A stretch of DNA of 64,000 nucleotides, taken from positions 434,001 through 498,000 of the forward strand of contig JACJWR010000001.1 in NCBI GenBank assembly GCA_020637055.1. The letters are read 5' to 3'. Below are positions 24,279 to 30,906 of this stretch, piece after piece. Both the position numbers and the translations under genes were made by a program. Positions within the stretch are counted from its first letter, which is position 1; each line of letters opens with the position of its first letter. The notes under the pieces were generated by a model. That model was not told the origin of the DNA, made no database searches, and saw only the letters and a list, made by a program, of their open reading frames with translations. Origin of the DNA: Actinomycetota bacterium. Lineage in GTDB: Bacteria > Actinomycetota > Actinomycetes > S36-B12 > UBA10799.

Positions 24279-24812
24279 TCAGCGGCCGATGCGCTCGCGC
24301 ACCGACTTGACCGTGGAGTCGGTCCGCTCGCGCAGGTCGTTGGCGCGCGAGTCGACCTGGTCGCGCAGGTCGACCAACAGGTCGTTGAGCTTGCCCGGAA
24401 CGGTCTCGAAGAACTCGACGATCTCGGCGCGAACCTCGTCCACCTTGGGCAGCTCCACCTTGGACAGGTCGAACTTGGGCAGTTCCACCTTCGGCAGTTC
24501 CACCTTGGGCAGTTCGAAGGCGGGCAGTTCGAAGTCCTTCAGGCTGTCGAGGAAGCTCTTGTTGCTCTCCTCGCCGGTCACGGCCTCGGTCACGGCTTCC
24601 TTCGCCGCGGTGGCCTTGGCAGTGGTGGCCTTCTTGGCGGCGGTGGTCTTCTTGGCCGCCGTCTTCTTCGCCGCGGTGGTCTTCTTGGCCGCCGTGCTCT
24701 TGGCGGCGGTCGCCTTCTTGGTCACCGTCTTCTTGGCCTCGGTGGCGGCTTCGGCGACGGTTTCGGTCGCGTCGTTGACCTTGTCGGAGACGGTCTCAGG
24801 GGTGGTTTCCAT
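24279..24812 (-). CDS. HBHA-like lysine-rich repeat protein
   Basis: Protein of 177 residues with striking low-complexity structure: an acidic N-terminus (1-26), a lysine/alanine/threonine repeat (27-71; AAKKTTAAKK units), a run of LPKVE-type pentads (95-124), and a charged helical C-terminus (125-177) likely to form a coiled coil. It is the positional counterpart of mycobacterial hbhA (heparin-binding haemagglutinin), lying between an XRE regulator and DUF2516. In HBHA the lysine-rich repeats are C-terminal; here they are N-terminal. The repeats also resemble histone H1-like proteins, so DNA binding is an alternative to surface adhesion. No signal peptide. It overlaps the upstream XRE gene by 17 bases. 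Confidence 0.7.
   Translation of the reverse strand: METTPETVSDKVNDATETVAEAATEAKKTVTKKATAAKSTAAKKTTAAKKTAAKKTTAAKKATTAKATAAKEAVTEAVTGEESNKSFLDSLKDFELPAFELPKVELPKVELPKFDLSKVELPKVDEVRAEIVEFFETVPGKLNDLLVDLRDQVDSRANDLRERTDSTVKSVRERIGR
24441..24530 (-). repeat. In-gene tandem repeat coding LPKVE pentads
   Basis: Near-identical 15-base units (plus-strand core GGCAGTTCCACCTTG with small variations) repeat about six times in the HBHA-like gene, encoding ELPKV pentads with one FDLSK variant. Suited to slippage or recombination length variation. Confidence 0.7.
24600..24734 (-). repeat. In-gene repeat coding a KTTAAKK-rich segment
   Basis: Plus-strand units such as TTCTTGGCGGCCGT and TTCTTCGCCGCGGT recur through this stretch, encoding a lysine-rich tract with a net charge of about +15 over 45 residues. 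Confidence 0.65.
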
Positions 24813-25218
24813 CGTGATCCTCTTTCGTTCGGTTGGTCGTATCTTCGGAGACGTCCGTCGGTGTGACGGGGTCGTGCTCGGCCGCGTTCTCTGCCACGAA
24901 TGCGGAGTAGATCTCCAACATCGCGCGGCGTTGACGTTCCGTCAGCGATGAATCCCGGGCTATCGCAGTCCGCACCCCGCTGGCGTCGTGAGCCTCAAGC
25001 AAACCCGCTCGCACGTACAGCGTCTCGGCCGAGATCCGCAAGGCCGATGCGATCTGGGTCAGGATCTCTGCGCTGGGGTTGCGAAGCCCGCGCTCGACCT
25101 GGCTCAGGTACGGGTTCGAGACTCCGGCACTCTTCGCGAGTTGGCGCAGGGACATCTGCGCGGCGTTGCGCTGTTCCCTGATGTACTCGCCGAGCGTACC
25201 GACGTCTAACTTGGACAC
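24796..25218 (-). CDS. XRE-family transcriptional regulator (Rv0474-like)
   Basis: Protein of 140 residues with an N-terminal Cro/CI-type helix-turn-helix (LREQ-like start, then MSLRQLAKSAGVSNPYLSQV, ERGLRNPS) at about residues 10-64, and a helical C-terminal part ending in a hydrophilic tail. It is upstream of and overlaps the HBHA-like gene, as Rv0474 does with hbhA in mycobacteria as I recall. A 12-base palindrome 23 bases before its start is a candidate autoregulatory operator. Confidence 0.88.
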   Translation of the reverse strand: MSKLDVGTLGEYIREQRNAAQMSLRQLAKSAGVSNPYLSQVERGLRNPSAEILTQIASALRISAETLYVRAGLLEAHDASGVRTAIARDSSLTERQRRAMLEIYSAFVAENAAEHDPVTPTDVSEDTTNRTKEDHDGNHP

Positions 25219-25240
25219 ACCACCATAGTGCCCTGGCTGC

Positions 25241-25252
25241 TTGCAATTGCAA
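25241..25252. promoter_or_regulatory. Palindrome upstream of the XRE regulator
   Basis: TTGCAATTGCAA is a perfect 12-base palindrome 23 bases upstream of the XRE gene start, in an unusually A+T-rich stretch (25235-25320). Operator for the XRE protein is the simplest reading. Confidence 0.5.
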
Positions 25253-25343
25253 ACACTCTGTGTGGTGATTTTGCAGTGATATCAATCACGTCGATTCCAC
25301 CAACAACGGCCGGTGTATCACTGGGGCAAGCATCGAAGGCTCT

Positions 25344-26330
25344 TCAGTCGAGTGTTGTGAGTCTCACCGTCGGCCTGATCTCGCCGGCCGGCCGGCCGCC
25401 TCCGAGCACTTGCTCCCAACTGGCGATCGGCGCGAGCAACTCGGGATCCAGGCCGAGCTCGACCAGGGTGCCGGCGATCGCCGCCGGTCTCGCCCGCGCT
25501 CCGCCGTCGGAAATCTTCAGCGCCACGCCGCGGCCGTCCGGCAGGGCGGCGGCGTACATACCGTCGGCCCCGTCCTTGGCCACCAGACCCGGGAAGGTGC
25601 GCATCAGGGCGGTGGCTTCGCGGCGATGACCGGCGACGTAGTCGGGTTCGGCGCGCATCCCGTCGGCGATGATGCCGCCGGCCGAGTTAGGCCGCGCCTG
25701 ACCCAGCGCGGCGAAAGCCCGGGCCAGTCCCACCAGCGGCACCGGCCAGATCGCCGCGCCACACCCGTCCACTGCGACCGCTGCCGGGTCGGCGCCGGTC
25801 GCCTCCGCCACAAACTCACCGAGGGCGGTGGGTAGCGGGTGGGAGTGGTCCAGGTAGCCGGCCGTCGGCCAGTCGTTCGCGACGCAGGTGGCGAGCATGG
25901 CCGCGTGCTTGCCGGAGCAATTGGCCGCGATCCGCGACTTCCGGCCGCCAGTTGCTATCCAGTCCACCCGTTCCACCTCGTCGAACGGCCAGTCCGGGGT
26001 GTTCGCGAGATCGGCCGGGGACAGACCGATCGACGTGAGCATCCCCTCGACCCCGGCGATGTGAAAGGCCTCACCGGAATGCGACGACGCCGCCAGGGCG
26101 GCCTCGGCGTGGGAACTCGGGCGGTAGCCAAATTCGACCATGGCCTGGGCCAGGATCGGTTTCAGCGACGAACGCGCGAACGCGGCAACGTGTGGGTCGC
26201 CGGCCGCGGCGAGCAGCTCACCGTCGGCAGATGCCACCGCAATGTGGGCGCGATGGACGGATTCGACGATTCCACCGCGTACCACCTCCACCGCCACCGG
26301 TGCCGGGACGCTCTCGCCCAGATAACCCAT
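25344..26330 (-). CDS. L-asparaginase, Rhizobium etli type
   Basis: Protein of 328 residues of the asparaginase II family (PF06089), which hydrolyses asparagine to aspartate and ammonia and is unrelated to the bacterial type I/II enzymes. Serine-lysine motifs typical of this serine-hydrolase-like fold are present: RSSLKP with the S-x-x-K pair, SSHSGE, and NCSGKHAAML with the conserved cysteine and lysine. The C-terminal DGMYAAALPDGRGVALKISDG segment is also characteristic. ATG at 26330 is chosen because GGAGG precedes it by four bases; a longer frame upstream is arginine-rich and unlike the family. No signal peptide, so cytosolic. Confidence 0.9.
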   Translation of the reverse strand: MGYLGESVPAPVAVEVVRGGIVESVHRAHIAVASADGELLAAAGDPHVAAFARSSLKPILAQAMVEFGYRPSSHAEAALAASSHSGEAFHIAGVEGMLTSIGLSPADLANTPDWPFDEVERVDWIATGGRKSRIAANCSGKHAAMLATCVANDWPTAGYLDHSHPLPTALGEFVAEATGADPAAVAVDGCGAAIWPVPLVGLARAFAALGQARPNSAGGIIADGMRAEPDYVAGHRREATALMRTFPGLVAKDGADGMYAAALPDGRGVALKISDGGARARPAAIAGTLVELGLDPELLAPIASWEQVLGGGRPAGEIRPTVRLTTLD

Positions 26331-26442
26331 TCGGCCTCCGATTCGACGACGACGCGGGCGGTTCACCGCTGCGTGGAACGTCGCGGTACCTACCCGCGCG
26401 ACCATAGCGCGCCGCCCCACCGAACGTGTCAGCATTGGGCAC

Positions 26443-27240
26443 GTGACTTCCCCAGCCAACTTCCAACACGGCCAGCGAGCCGCTGAGGATGTGCTGCGGG
26501 TGGCGGCCGAGAGCTCGTTCTGGGGCCGGATCGACCTCACGTCGACCGGTGGCGAAGTGGCGCGGGTGTGGTGCCGGGACGCCACGCTGCTGGCGGTGTC
26601 GGTGCCGGGTCCGCGCCCGCGTATCGGGGTACGTCTCCTCTCGGCCGGGCTGGTCGGACCGGCCGAACTCGACGCCGCTCTGCGGGAGCAGTCCGATTCG
26701 GTCAACCCCGAGCCGCTCGGTTCGATCCTGCTGCGGCGGGGGGCCATCGACCGGGTCGAGCTGGAGTCGGTGGTGCGTGGACAGTTGATCGATCAGTTGG
26801 CCGACCTGTTGGGATGGCCGCTGATAGCGGCGGCGCAATTCTCAGGCGATGCCCCGGCAGCGCCCCTGGAATCGGGCACCCCGGTGGCAGAGGCACTCCG
26901 CAAGGCACGGGCCAGGTTGTGGGTGTGGGACAGTCTGCTGCGGCGGCTGGGTGGTCCGCAGGGGGTGGCCTCGCCTTCGATGCTGGCCGCTCCGCGGGCG
27001 GACATCTTCCTGGGGCCCTACGACTGGGCGGTGCTGACGAAGGTCGATGGGGTGAGGTCGTTGGAGGTCCTGGCGGCGGAGTGCGGATTGAGCATCTACG
27101 AATGCGCCCAGATCGTCGATGCCCTGATGAAGGTGGGTTTGGTGGTGCTGCCGCCGACGGCCGAACAGTCCGGTGCCGGCACCGCCGAGTTGCTGCGGGA
27201 ACTCGCGGCTTTGAACAAGGAGAGCAAGTCGGACTCCTAG
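26443..27240 (+). CDS. DUF4388-like protein
   Basis: Protein of 265 residues, no membrane segment. The N-terminal half (VLRVAAESSFWGRIDLTSTG, then a short beta region and LGSILLRRGAIDRVELESVV) resembles the DUF4388/PatA N-terminal region, found in signalling and gliding-type proteins. The C-terminal half has a winged-helix-like pattern (LTKVDGVRSLEVLAAECGL, then ALMKVGLVVLP). Function unknown. GTG 26443 is chosen; a weak CAGCAT -10 lies seven bases upstream. Divergent from the asparaginase gene. Confidence 0.65.
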   Translation: MTSPANFQHGQRAAEDVLRVAAESSFWGRIDLTSTGGEVARVWCRDATLLAVSVPGPRPRIGVRLLSAGLVGPAELDAALREQSDSVNPEPLGSILLRRGAIDRVELESVVRGQLIDQLADLLGWPLIAAAQFSGDAPAAPLESGTPVAEALRKARARLWVWDSLLRRLGGPQGVASPSMLAAPRADIFLGPYDWAVLTKVDGVRSLEVLAAECGLSIYECAQIVDALMKVGLVVLPPTAEQSGAGTAELLRELAALNKESKSDS

Positions 27241-27263
27241 CTCAGTCCGCGCGGGATGGCTCG

Positions 27264-27728
27264 TCAGACTTCGACCAGCACTGTCACCGGGCCGTCGTTC
27301 GTCAGTGACACCCGCATGTCGGCGCCGAATCGGCCCTCCGGCACGGTTGCGCCGAGGCTCCGCAGCGTCGCCGCGAAAAGCGCTACCAGAGGTTCGGCCA
27401 CGTCACCCCCGGCGGCTGCCTCCCAGGTCGGCCGACGTCCCTTGGCGGTCGATGCGTAGAGCGTGAACTGACTCACCACCAACACCGGCAGCCCCAGGTC
27501 GGCGGCCGAGACCTCGCGGGAGCCACTCGGGAGCGCGCAGCGCTCGAATCGTCCGGCGTCGAAGATCCGTAGCTGGTAGACCTTGCGGGCCAACCGTGCG
27601 GCTGATTCCTCGGTGTCGGTGTGGGTGACGCCGACGAGGACCACGAGTCCCGGGCCTTCGAATGCGCCAACCACCTGGCCGTCCACGGTCACCGACGCCG
27701 AGTCGGCCCGTTGCACTAGCGCCCGCAT
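27264..27728 (-). CDS. dtd: D-aminoacyl-tRNA deacylase
   Basis: Dimeric editing enzyme of 154 residues that hydrolyses D-aminoacyl-tRNAs and glycyl-tRNA(Ala), recycling tRNA. The two active-site motifs are intact: SQFTLYA, and the cross-subunit Gly-Pro motif within TNDGPVTVLVE at the C-terminus. MRALVQRADSASVTVDG is the standard N-terminus. It follows ygfZ by 13 bases on the same strand. Confidence 0.96.
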   Translation of the reverse strand: MRALVQRADSASVTVDGQVVGAFEGPGLVVLVGVTHTDTEESAARLARKVYQLRIFDAGRFERCALPSGSREVSAADLGLPVLVVSQFTLYASTAKGRRPTWEAAAGGDVAEPLVALFAATLRSLGATVPEGRFGADMRVSLTNDGPVTVLVEV

Positions 27729-27741
27729 CGACCGACCCGGG

Positions 27742-28785
27742 TCATGCGTCGACCACCGCCTGCACGGCGGCGCTGCTTCCGCCGACCGTCACCACGGCGT
27801 CGTCGGGGGTGGAACGCTTCACGATCGCGGTGGCGATCGGCCCCAACTCGTAGTGTCGCGCGGCCGTGCCGACCCAGCCGACCACCCGCCCGTCCAACTC
27901 GACCGCGTCGCCGTGGGAGGGGAGGCCGCCGTCGGAACCGTCGATGTGCAGAAGCACCAGGCGACGCGGTGGCCGGCCCATGTTGTGCACCCGGGCGACC
28001 GTCTCTTGACCGCGGTAGCAGCCTTTGGCCAGATGAACCGCGGGACCGATCCAACCCACCTCGTGCGGGATGGTCTTGTGGTCGGTCTCCATCCCGCTGC
28101 GCGGAACGGCCGCAGCCACCCGAAGGGCCTCCAGCGCCCAGGTGCCGGCCGAGTCGCCATGGGCGGCGAGGTAGTCGGCCAACTGCTCACGGGGCACCAA
28201 CACCTGTGCCCCGATCAGTGCATCGGGTCGGTCAGAGACGTATTTCGAAGCATCGCCGCCGCGATCGCTACCGGCCGGGGTCTCGCCGACGCCGGCGAAC
28301 TCCGCCGGCACCAGCCAGGTGGGGTGGACCGGGTCCGGGAGGCGCTGCGGCCGCCACACCACCGCCCGCTCGGCGGTGGCATCGGCCACCGAGACATCGA
28401 GCATGAAGCGCATCCGGTCGAGGTAGTCCGCCAGCGGCCGTAGCGAACCTGGCTCGGTGATCAGCCAGGCCGTGGTGCCGTCGTCCACCACATGCACCTC
28501 GTGTTCGACCCGCCCGTTGGGGTCGAGGAACAAGGTGGTGGCCGAGCCACCGACCGGCAACTCCAGCAGGTCCGCCGAGGACAACGAGTGCAGCCACGAC
28601 AACCGGTCGGCTCCGGTCACCGCCAGTACGCCCAGGTGGGAGAGGTCCACCACCGCAGCCCCGCGGGCGAGTGTGCGCTGCTCGCCGTGGGGGTCGCCGA
28701 AGTGCCAGGGCACCCCTTGATCGGGCGACTCGGGGGGAGGGGGGACGGCCCCCGGCGCCGACAAGATGGGTGAGCGGTATGTCAC
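27742..28785 (-). CDS. ygfZ: YgfZ-type folate-binding Fe-S maintenance protein
   Basis: Protein of 347 residues related to GcvT; YgfZ proteins bind tetrahydrofolate and help maintain or repair Fe-S clusters, such as that of MiaB. The signature KGCYRGQE with its conserved cysteine is present (AKGCYRGQETVARVHNMG). Start GTG 28785 overlaps the fur stop by four bases (GTGA), so it is coupled to the regulator. The run fur-ygfZ-dtd on one strand suggests a link between metal status and Fe-S maintenance. Confidence 0.93.
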   Translation of the reverse strand: MTYRSPILSAPGAVPPPPESPDQGVPWHFGDPHGEQRTLARGAAVVDLSHLGVLAVTGADRLSWLHSLSSADLLELPVGGSATTLFLDPNGRVEHEVHVVDDGTTAWLITEPGSLRPLADYLDRMRFMLDVSVADATAERAVVWRPQRLPDPVHPTWLVPAEFAGVGETPAGSDRGGDASKYVSDRPDALIGAQVLVPREQLADYLAAHGDSAGTWALEALRVAAAVPRSGMETDHKTIPHEVGWIGPAVHLAKGCYRGQETVARVHNMGRPPRRLVLLHIDGSDGGLPSHGDAVELDGRVVGWVGTAARHYELGPIATAIVKRSTPDDAVVTVGGSSAAVQAVVDA

Positions 28786-29234
28786 GTCGGGCCTCCGTCG
28801 TCAGGGGTTGCCGCTCCTGGAGCGGCCAGGCAGTCGGCGCAGCGGCCGTAGATGCCGGTGTGCGCGACGTCGGCGGCGAAGCCGAGCCGTGCGAGCACCG
28901 CCTCTTCGAACTCCACCGCCACGTCCGCGGGAAGGCTCTGCACCCGGCCGCAGCCGGTGCATCGGAAATGAAGATGCGCCGGGCCGTCGGCCACGTGGTA
29001 AGTCGGCGAACCCGTGCCGATGTGGGCGTGGCTGACCAAACCCACCGACTCGAGCACCTCCAAGACGCGGTAGACGGTGGAGAGGTTGACCGCGGGCGCC
29101 CGTCGGTGCACATACGCGAGGATCTGCTCGGGGGTGGCGTGCCGGAGTTCCACCACGGCATCGAGCACGAGTAGGCGCTGGGGGGTGGCGCGGTACCCGT
29201 GCCGGTGGAGGACTTCGGCGCCGTCAGGAGTCAC
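28782..29234 (-). CDS. Fur-family metal-responsive regulator
   Basis: Protein of 150 residues. The N-terminal winged helix (GYRATPQRLLVLDAVVE, HATPEQILAYVHRR, NLSTVYRVLEVLE) and the C-terminal dimerisation domain are complete. CTGCG and CADCL supply the two CxxC pairs of the structural zinc site, and AHLHFRC the metal-sensing region. Whether it senses iron or zinc (Fur versus Zur) cannot be decided from sequence. GTG 29234 is chosen; it overlaps the nitrobindin stop by 11 bases. Downstream ygfZ is coupled. Confidence 0.9.
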   Translation of the reverse strand: MTPDGAEVLHRHGYRATPQRLLVLDAVVELRHATPEQILAYVHRRAPAVNLSTVYRVLEVLESVGLVSHAHIGTGSPTYHVADGPAHLHFRCTGCGRVQSLPADVAVEFEEAVLARLGFAADVAHTGIYGRCADCLAAPGAATPDDGGPT

Positions 29235-29763
29235 TGTGATGCGGCTGCAATCGCGCCGAGAGGTGGTTCTGCATGGGTTCGCCGACCGCGGCCATGTCGT
29301 AGGTCCACAGCAGTTCGCCGTTGACCAGGCCGTACAGGCGTTCGCCGGAGTCGACCTCCTTCGCGCTCGGGGCGCGCATGATCCCGTCGGTGCGCAGTTC
29401 CATCCGGGCGCCGGTGATGACGGCGTTCTCCAATCCGGTGATCTCGACCCGGCCGAACCAGAGTTCGGAGATGCCGGTCGGGTGCTGGAGGAGCAGTTCG
29501 AACTCGTTGTCCGGCAGCGGCCGGAAGTAGCCCGATTCGGTGCCACTCGGGCGCACCTTGGCGCCGGAGTCGTCGATGATCCACGACCGGCTGAAGTAGG
29601 AGATGAAGGGCCGACCGTCGTTGCTGAAGGTCGCCTGCTGGTAGAAGCGGAAGTCGTCGATCGTGGGGTATTGGCCCAGCCCGACTCCAGCCCAGGAGCC
29701 GAGCAGCCAGCCGAGGTGGCTCAGCTCGAGCGGCAGCTTCGGATCACCCACGTCGGAGTCCAC
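29224..29763 (-). CDS. Nitrobindin-like heme protein (peroxynitrite isomerase)
   Basis: Protein of 179 residues, FABP-like beta-barrel family (former DUF1794). Nitrobindins bind ferric heme and isomerise peroxynitrite to nitrate. The signature GSWAGVGLGQYPTI is present near residue 18, followed by TESGYFRPLP and, near the C-terminus, QNHLSARLQ with the expected proximal histidine. GTG 29763 is preceded by AAGGAG six bases upstream; this Shine-Dalgarno sequence overlaps the end of the small upstream gene, so translation is probably coupled. Confidence 0.93.
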   Translation of the reverse strand: MDSDVGDPKLPLELSHLGWLLGSWAGVGLGQYPTIDDFRFYQQATFSNDGRPFISYFSRSWIIDDSGAKVRPSGTESGYFRPLPDNEFELLLQHPTGISELWFGRVEITGLENAVITGARMELRTDGIMRAPSAKEVDSGERLYGLVNGELLWTYDMAAVGEPMQNHLSARLQPHHSDS

Positions 29764-29766
29764 GTC

Positions 29767-29871
29767 CTACTCCTTGAACAGTCGGTACACGACGTAGCCC
29801 GCGAACCAGACGATGAGGGCGCTGGCGAGCACCAGGAGCGCTGTGAAGAAGTGTTCGACCACGTGTTGCAT
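29767..29871 (-). CDS. 34-residue single-pass membrane peptide
   Basis: A 34-residue frame from ATG 29871 encodes a short N-terminus (MQHVVEHFFT), one strong membrane helix (about residues 10-28) and a basic end (YRLFKE). Its last codons provide the AAGGAG of the nitrobindin gene, which begins three bases after its stop. Placement and composition support a real small gene, but no family is recognised. Confidence 0.6.
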   Translation of the reverse strand: MQHVVEHFFTALLVLASALIVWFAGYVVYRLFKE

Positions 29872-29917
29872 ACTAGCGCGCACGCCCGACCTCGGCTCAC
29901 GACGTCGAATCGCCGCC

Positions 29918-30280
29918 TCAGTAGACGAGGGCGGTGGCCTCGGCGGGCAGGATCTCCTCCAGGTAGGCCCCGGTGCCCGCGACTCGCACCCCGTCGAGCA
30001 GGTCGGCGGAGGTCAGGTCGCGCCGTGCCGCGCACTGAGAGCAGACGGTCACTCGACCTTCGGTTGCGATCAAGTCCCGCAGTTCGGCGAGATCGCCGGC
30101 GTGGGGCAGGTTGACTCGTTCGAGCACCCCTGCCGTGGCGAGGTAGGTCGCGTCGCCGGTGAGCCAGAGCGATACCTCCACGTCGGCGGCCGCGGCGGTC
30201 GCGGCGACCGTCAGGGCCTGCGACACCCGTTCCGGCGCTTCCACGCCCCAGGTCAACTTCACCACCAGGCGGGCTGGCAT
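29918..30280 (-). CDS. DsrE family protein with CxxC
   Basis: Protein of 120 residues of the DsrE/DsrF sulfur-carrier superfamily. LVVKLTWGVEAPERVSQALTV and LWLTGDATYLA are family-like; C80 and C83 lie in VCSQCAARRDL, the predicted sulfur-carrying site. The start is ATG 30280, two bases after the DUF4395 gene, with which it is surely cotranscribed. It is distinct from the DsrE2-like protein at 11199-11714. Confidence 0.85.
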   Translation of the reverse strand: MPARLVVKLTWGVEAPERVSQALTVAATAAAADVEVSLWLTGDATYLATAGVLERVNLPHAGDLAELRDLIATEGRVTVCSQCAARRDLTSADLLDGVRVAGTGAYLEEILPAEATALVY

Positions 30281-30282
30281 GG

Positions 30283-30798
30283 CTAGCCGATGGTGATGTC
30301 GCGCGGGGCGGTGGACGGCTTGGTCGCCGGGTTTGCCGCACTCGCGTCGGTGAGGTCGGCGGTGATCGCCATCCCGCCGGTCAGCCAACGGAAGATGGTG
30401 CAGCCCACGCAGAAGTTGACGACGGCCTGCGCCAGGGCCGCCGCCAGCAAGATGCCGGTGAGCACGTAGTACGGAGTGCTCAAGCCGACCGTGCCCAGCA
30501 GCAGGGCGACTACCGCCAGCAGCATTCCCAGAGCCTGTCCGAACCGTCGGGGGCGTTCGGCGACGCGAACCGTGGTCGGCTTGAGTCGGCGTCCCAGGGT
30601 GGCGCGGTAGAGCGCCGCATACGGGTGCACGTGCATGCCGAGCACCGCTCCGAAGGCGAACACCAGAGTCTGTATGGCCAGCAGCAGCAACCCGGACGAA
30701 ACCCCGAGCGCGATGGCGCCGGCGAGCACCAGCGCCGTGACTGCGGCGATGAATCGGGACTCGCGGGGGTCGAGCGTGGCGACACTCCGGGCAGGCAT
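30283..30798 (-). CDS. DUF4395 membrane protein with CxxC
   Basis: Protein of 171 residues with four membrane helices arranged as two hairpins (about 15-55 and 88-130), matching DUF4395. C130 and C133 lie at the end of the last helix (NFCVGCTIF). DUF4395 genes are often near thioredoxin-like or rhodanese genes, so a thiol-redox or sulfur-transfer membrane role is plausible but unproven. ATG 30798 is chosen. It heads a two-gene unit with the DsrE protein. Confidence 0.85.
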   Translation of the reverse strand: MPARSVATLDPRESRFIAAVTALVLAGAIALGVSSGLLLLAIQTLVFAFGAVLGMHVHPYAALYRATLGRRLKPTTVRVAERPRRFGQALGMLLAVVALLLGTVGLSTPYYVLTGILLAAALAQAVVNFCVGCTIFRWLTGGMAITADLTDASAANPATKPSTAPRDITIG

Positions 30799-30906
30799 GG
30801 CGCCAACTGTAGGGTCTGGCACCCGTTCGGGCGGGGAACTTGGGCTTTGCCGTGTCGGGTGTCGTCGAATCCTCCTAGGCTGGCGTCGACGGAACGGAGG
30901 CGCAAC

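Noticed and set aside
24441..24734. Short repeats as a CRISPR array
   Set aside because: Units are 15 bases without unique spacers and encode protein repeats in frame.
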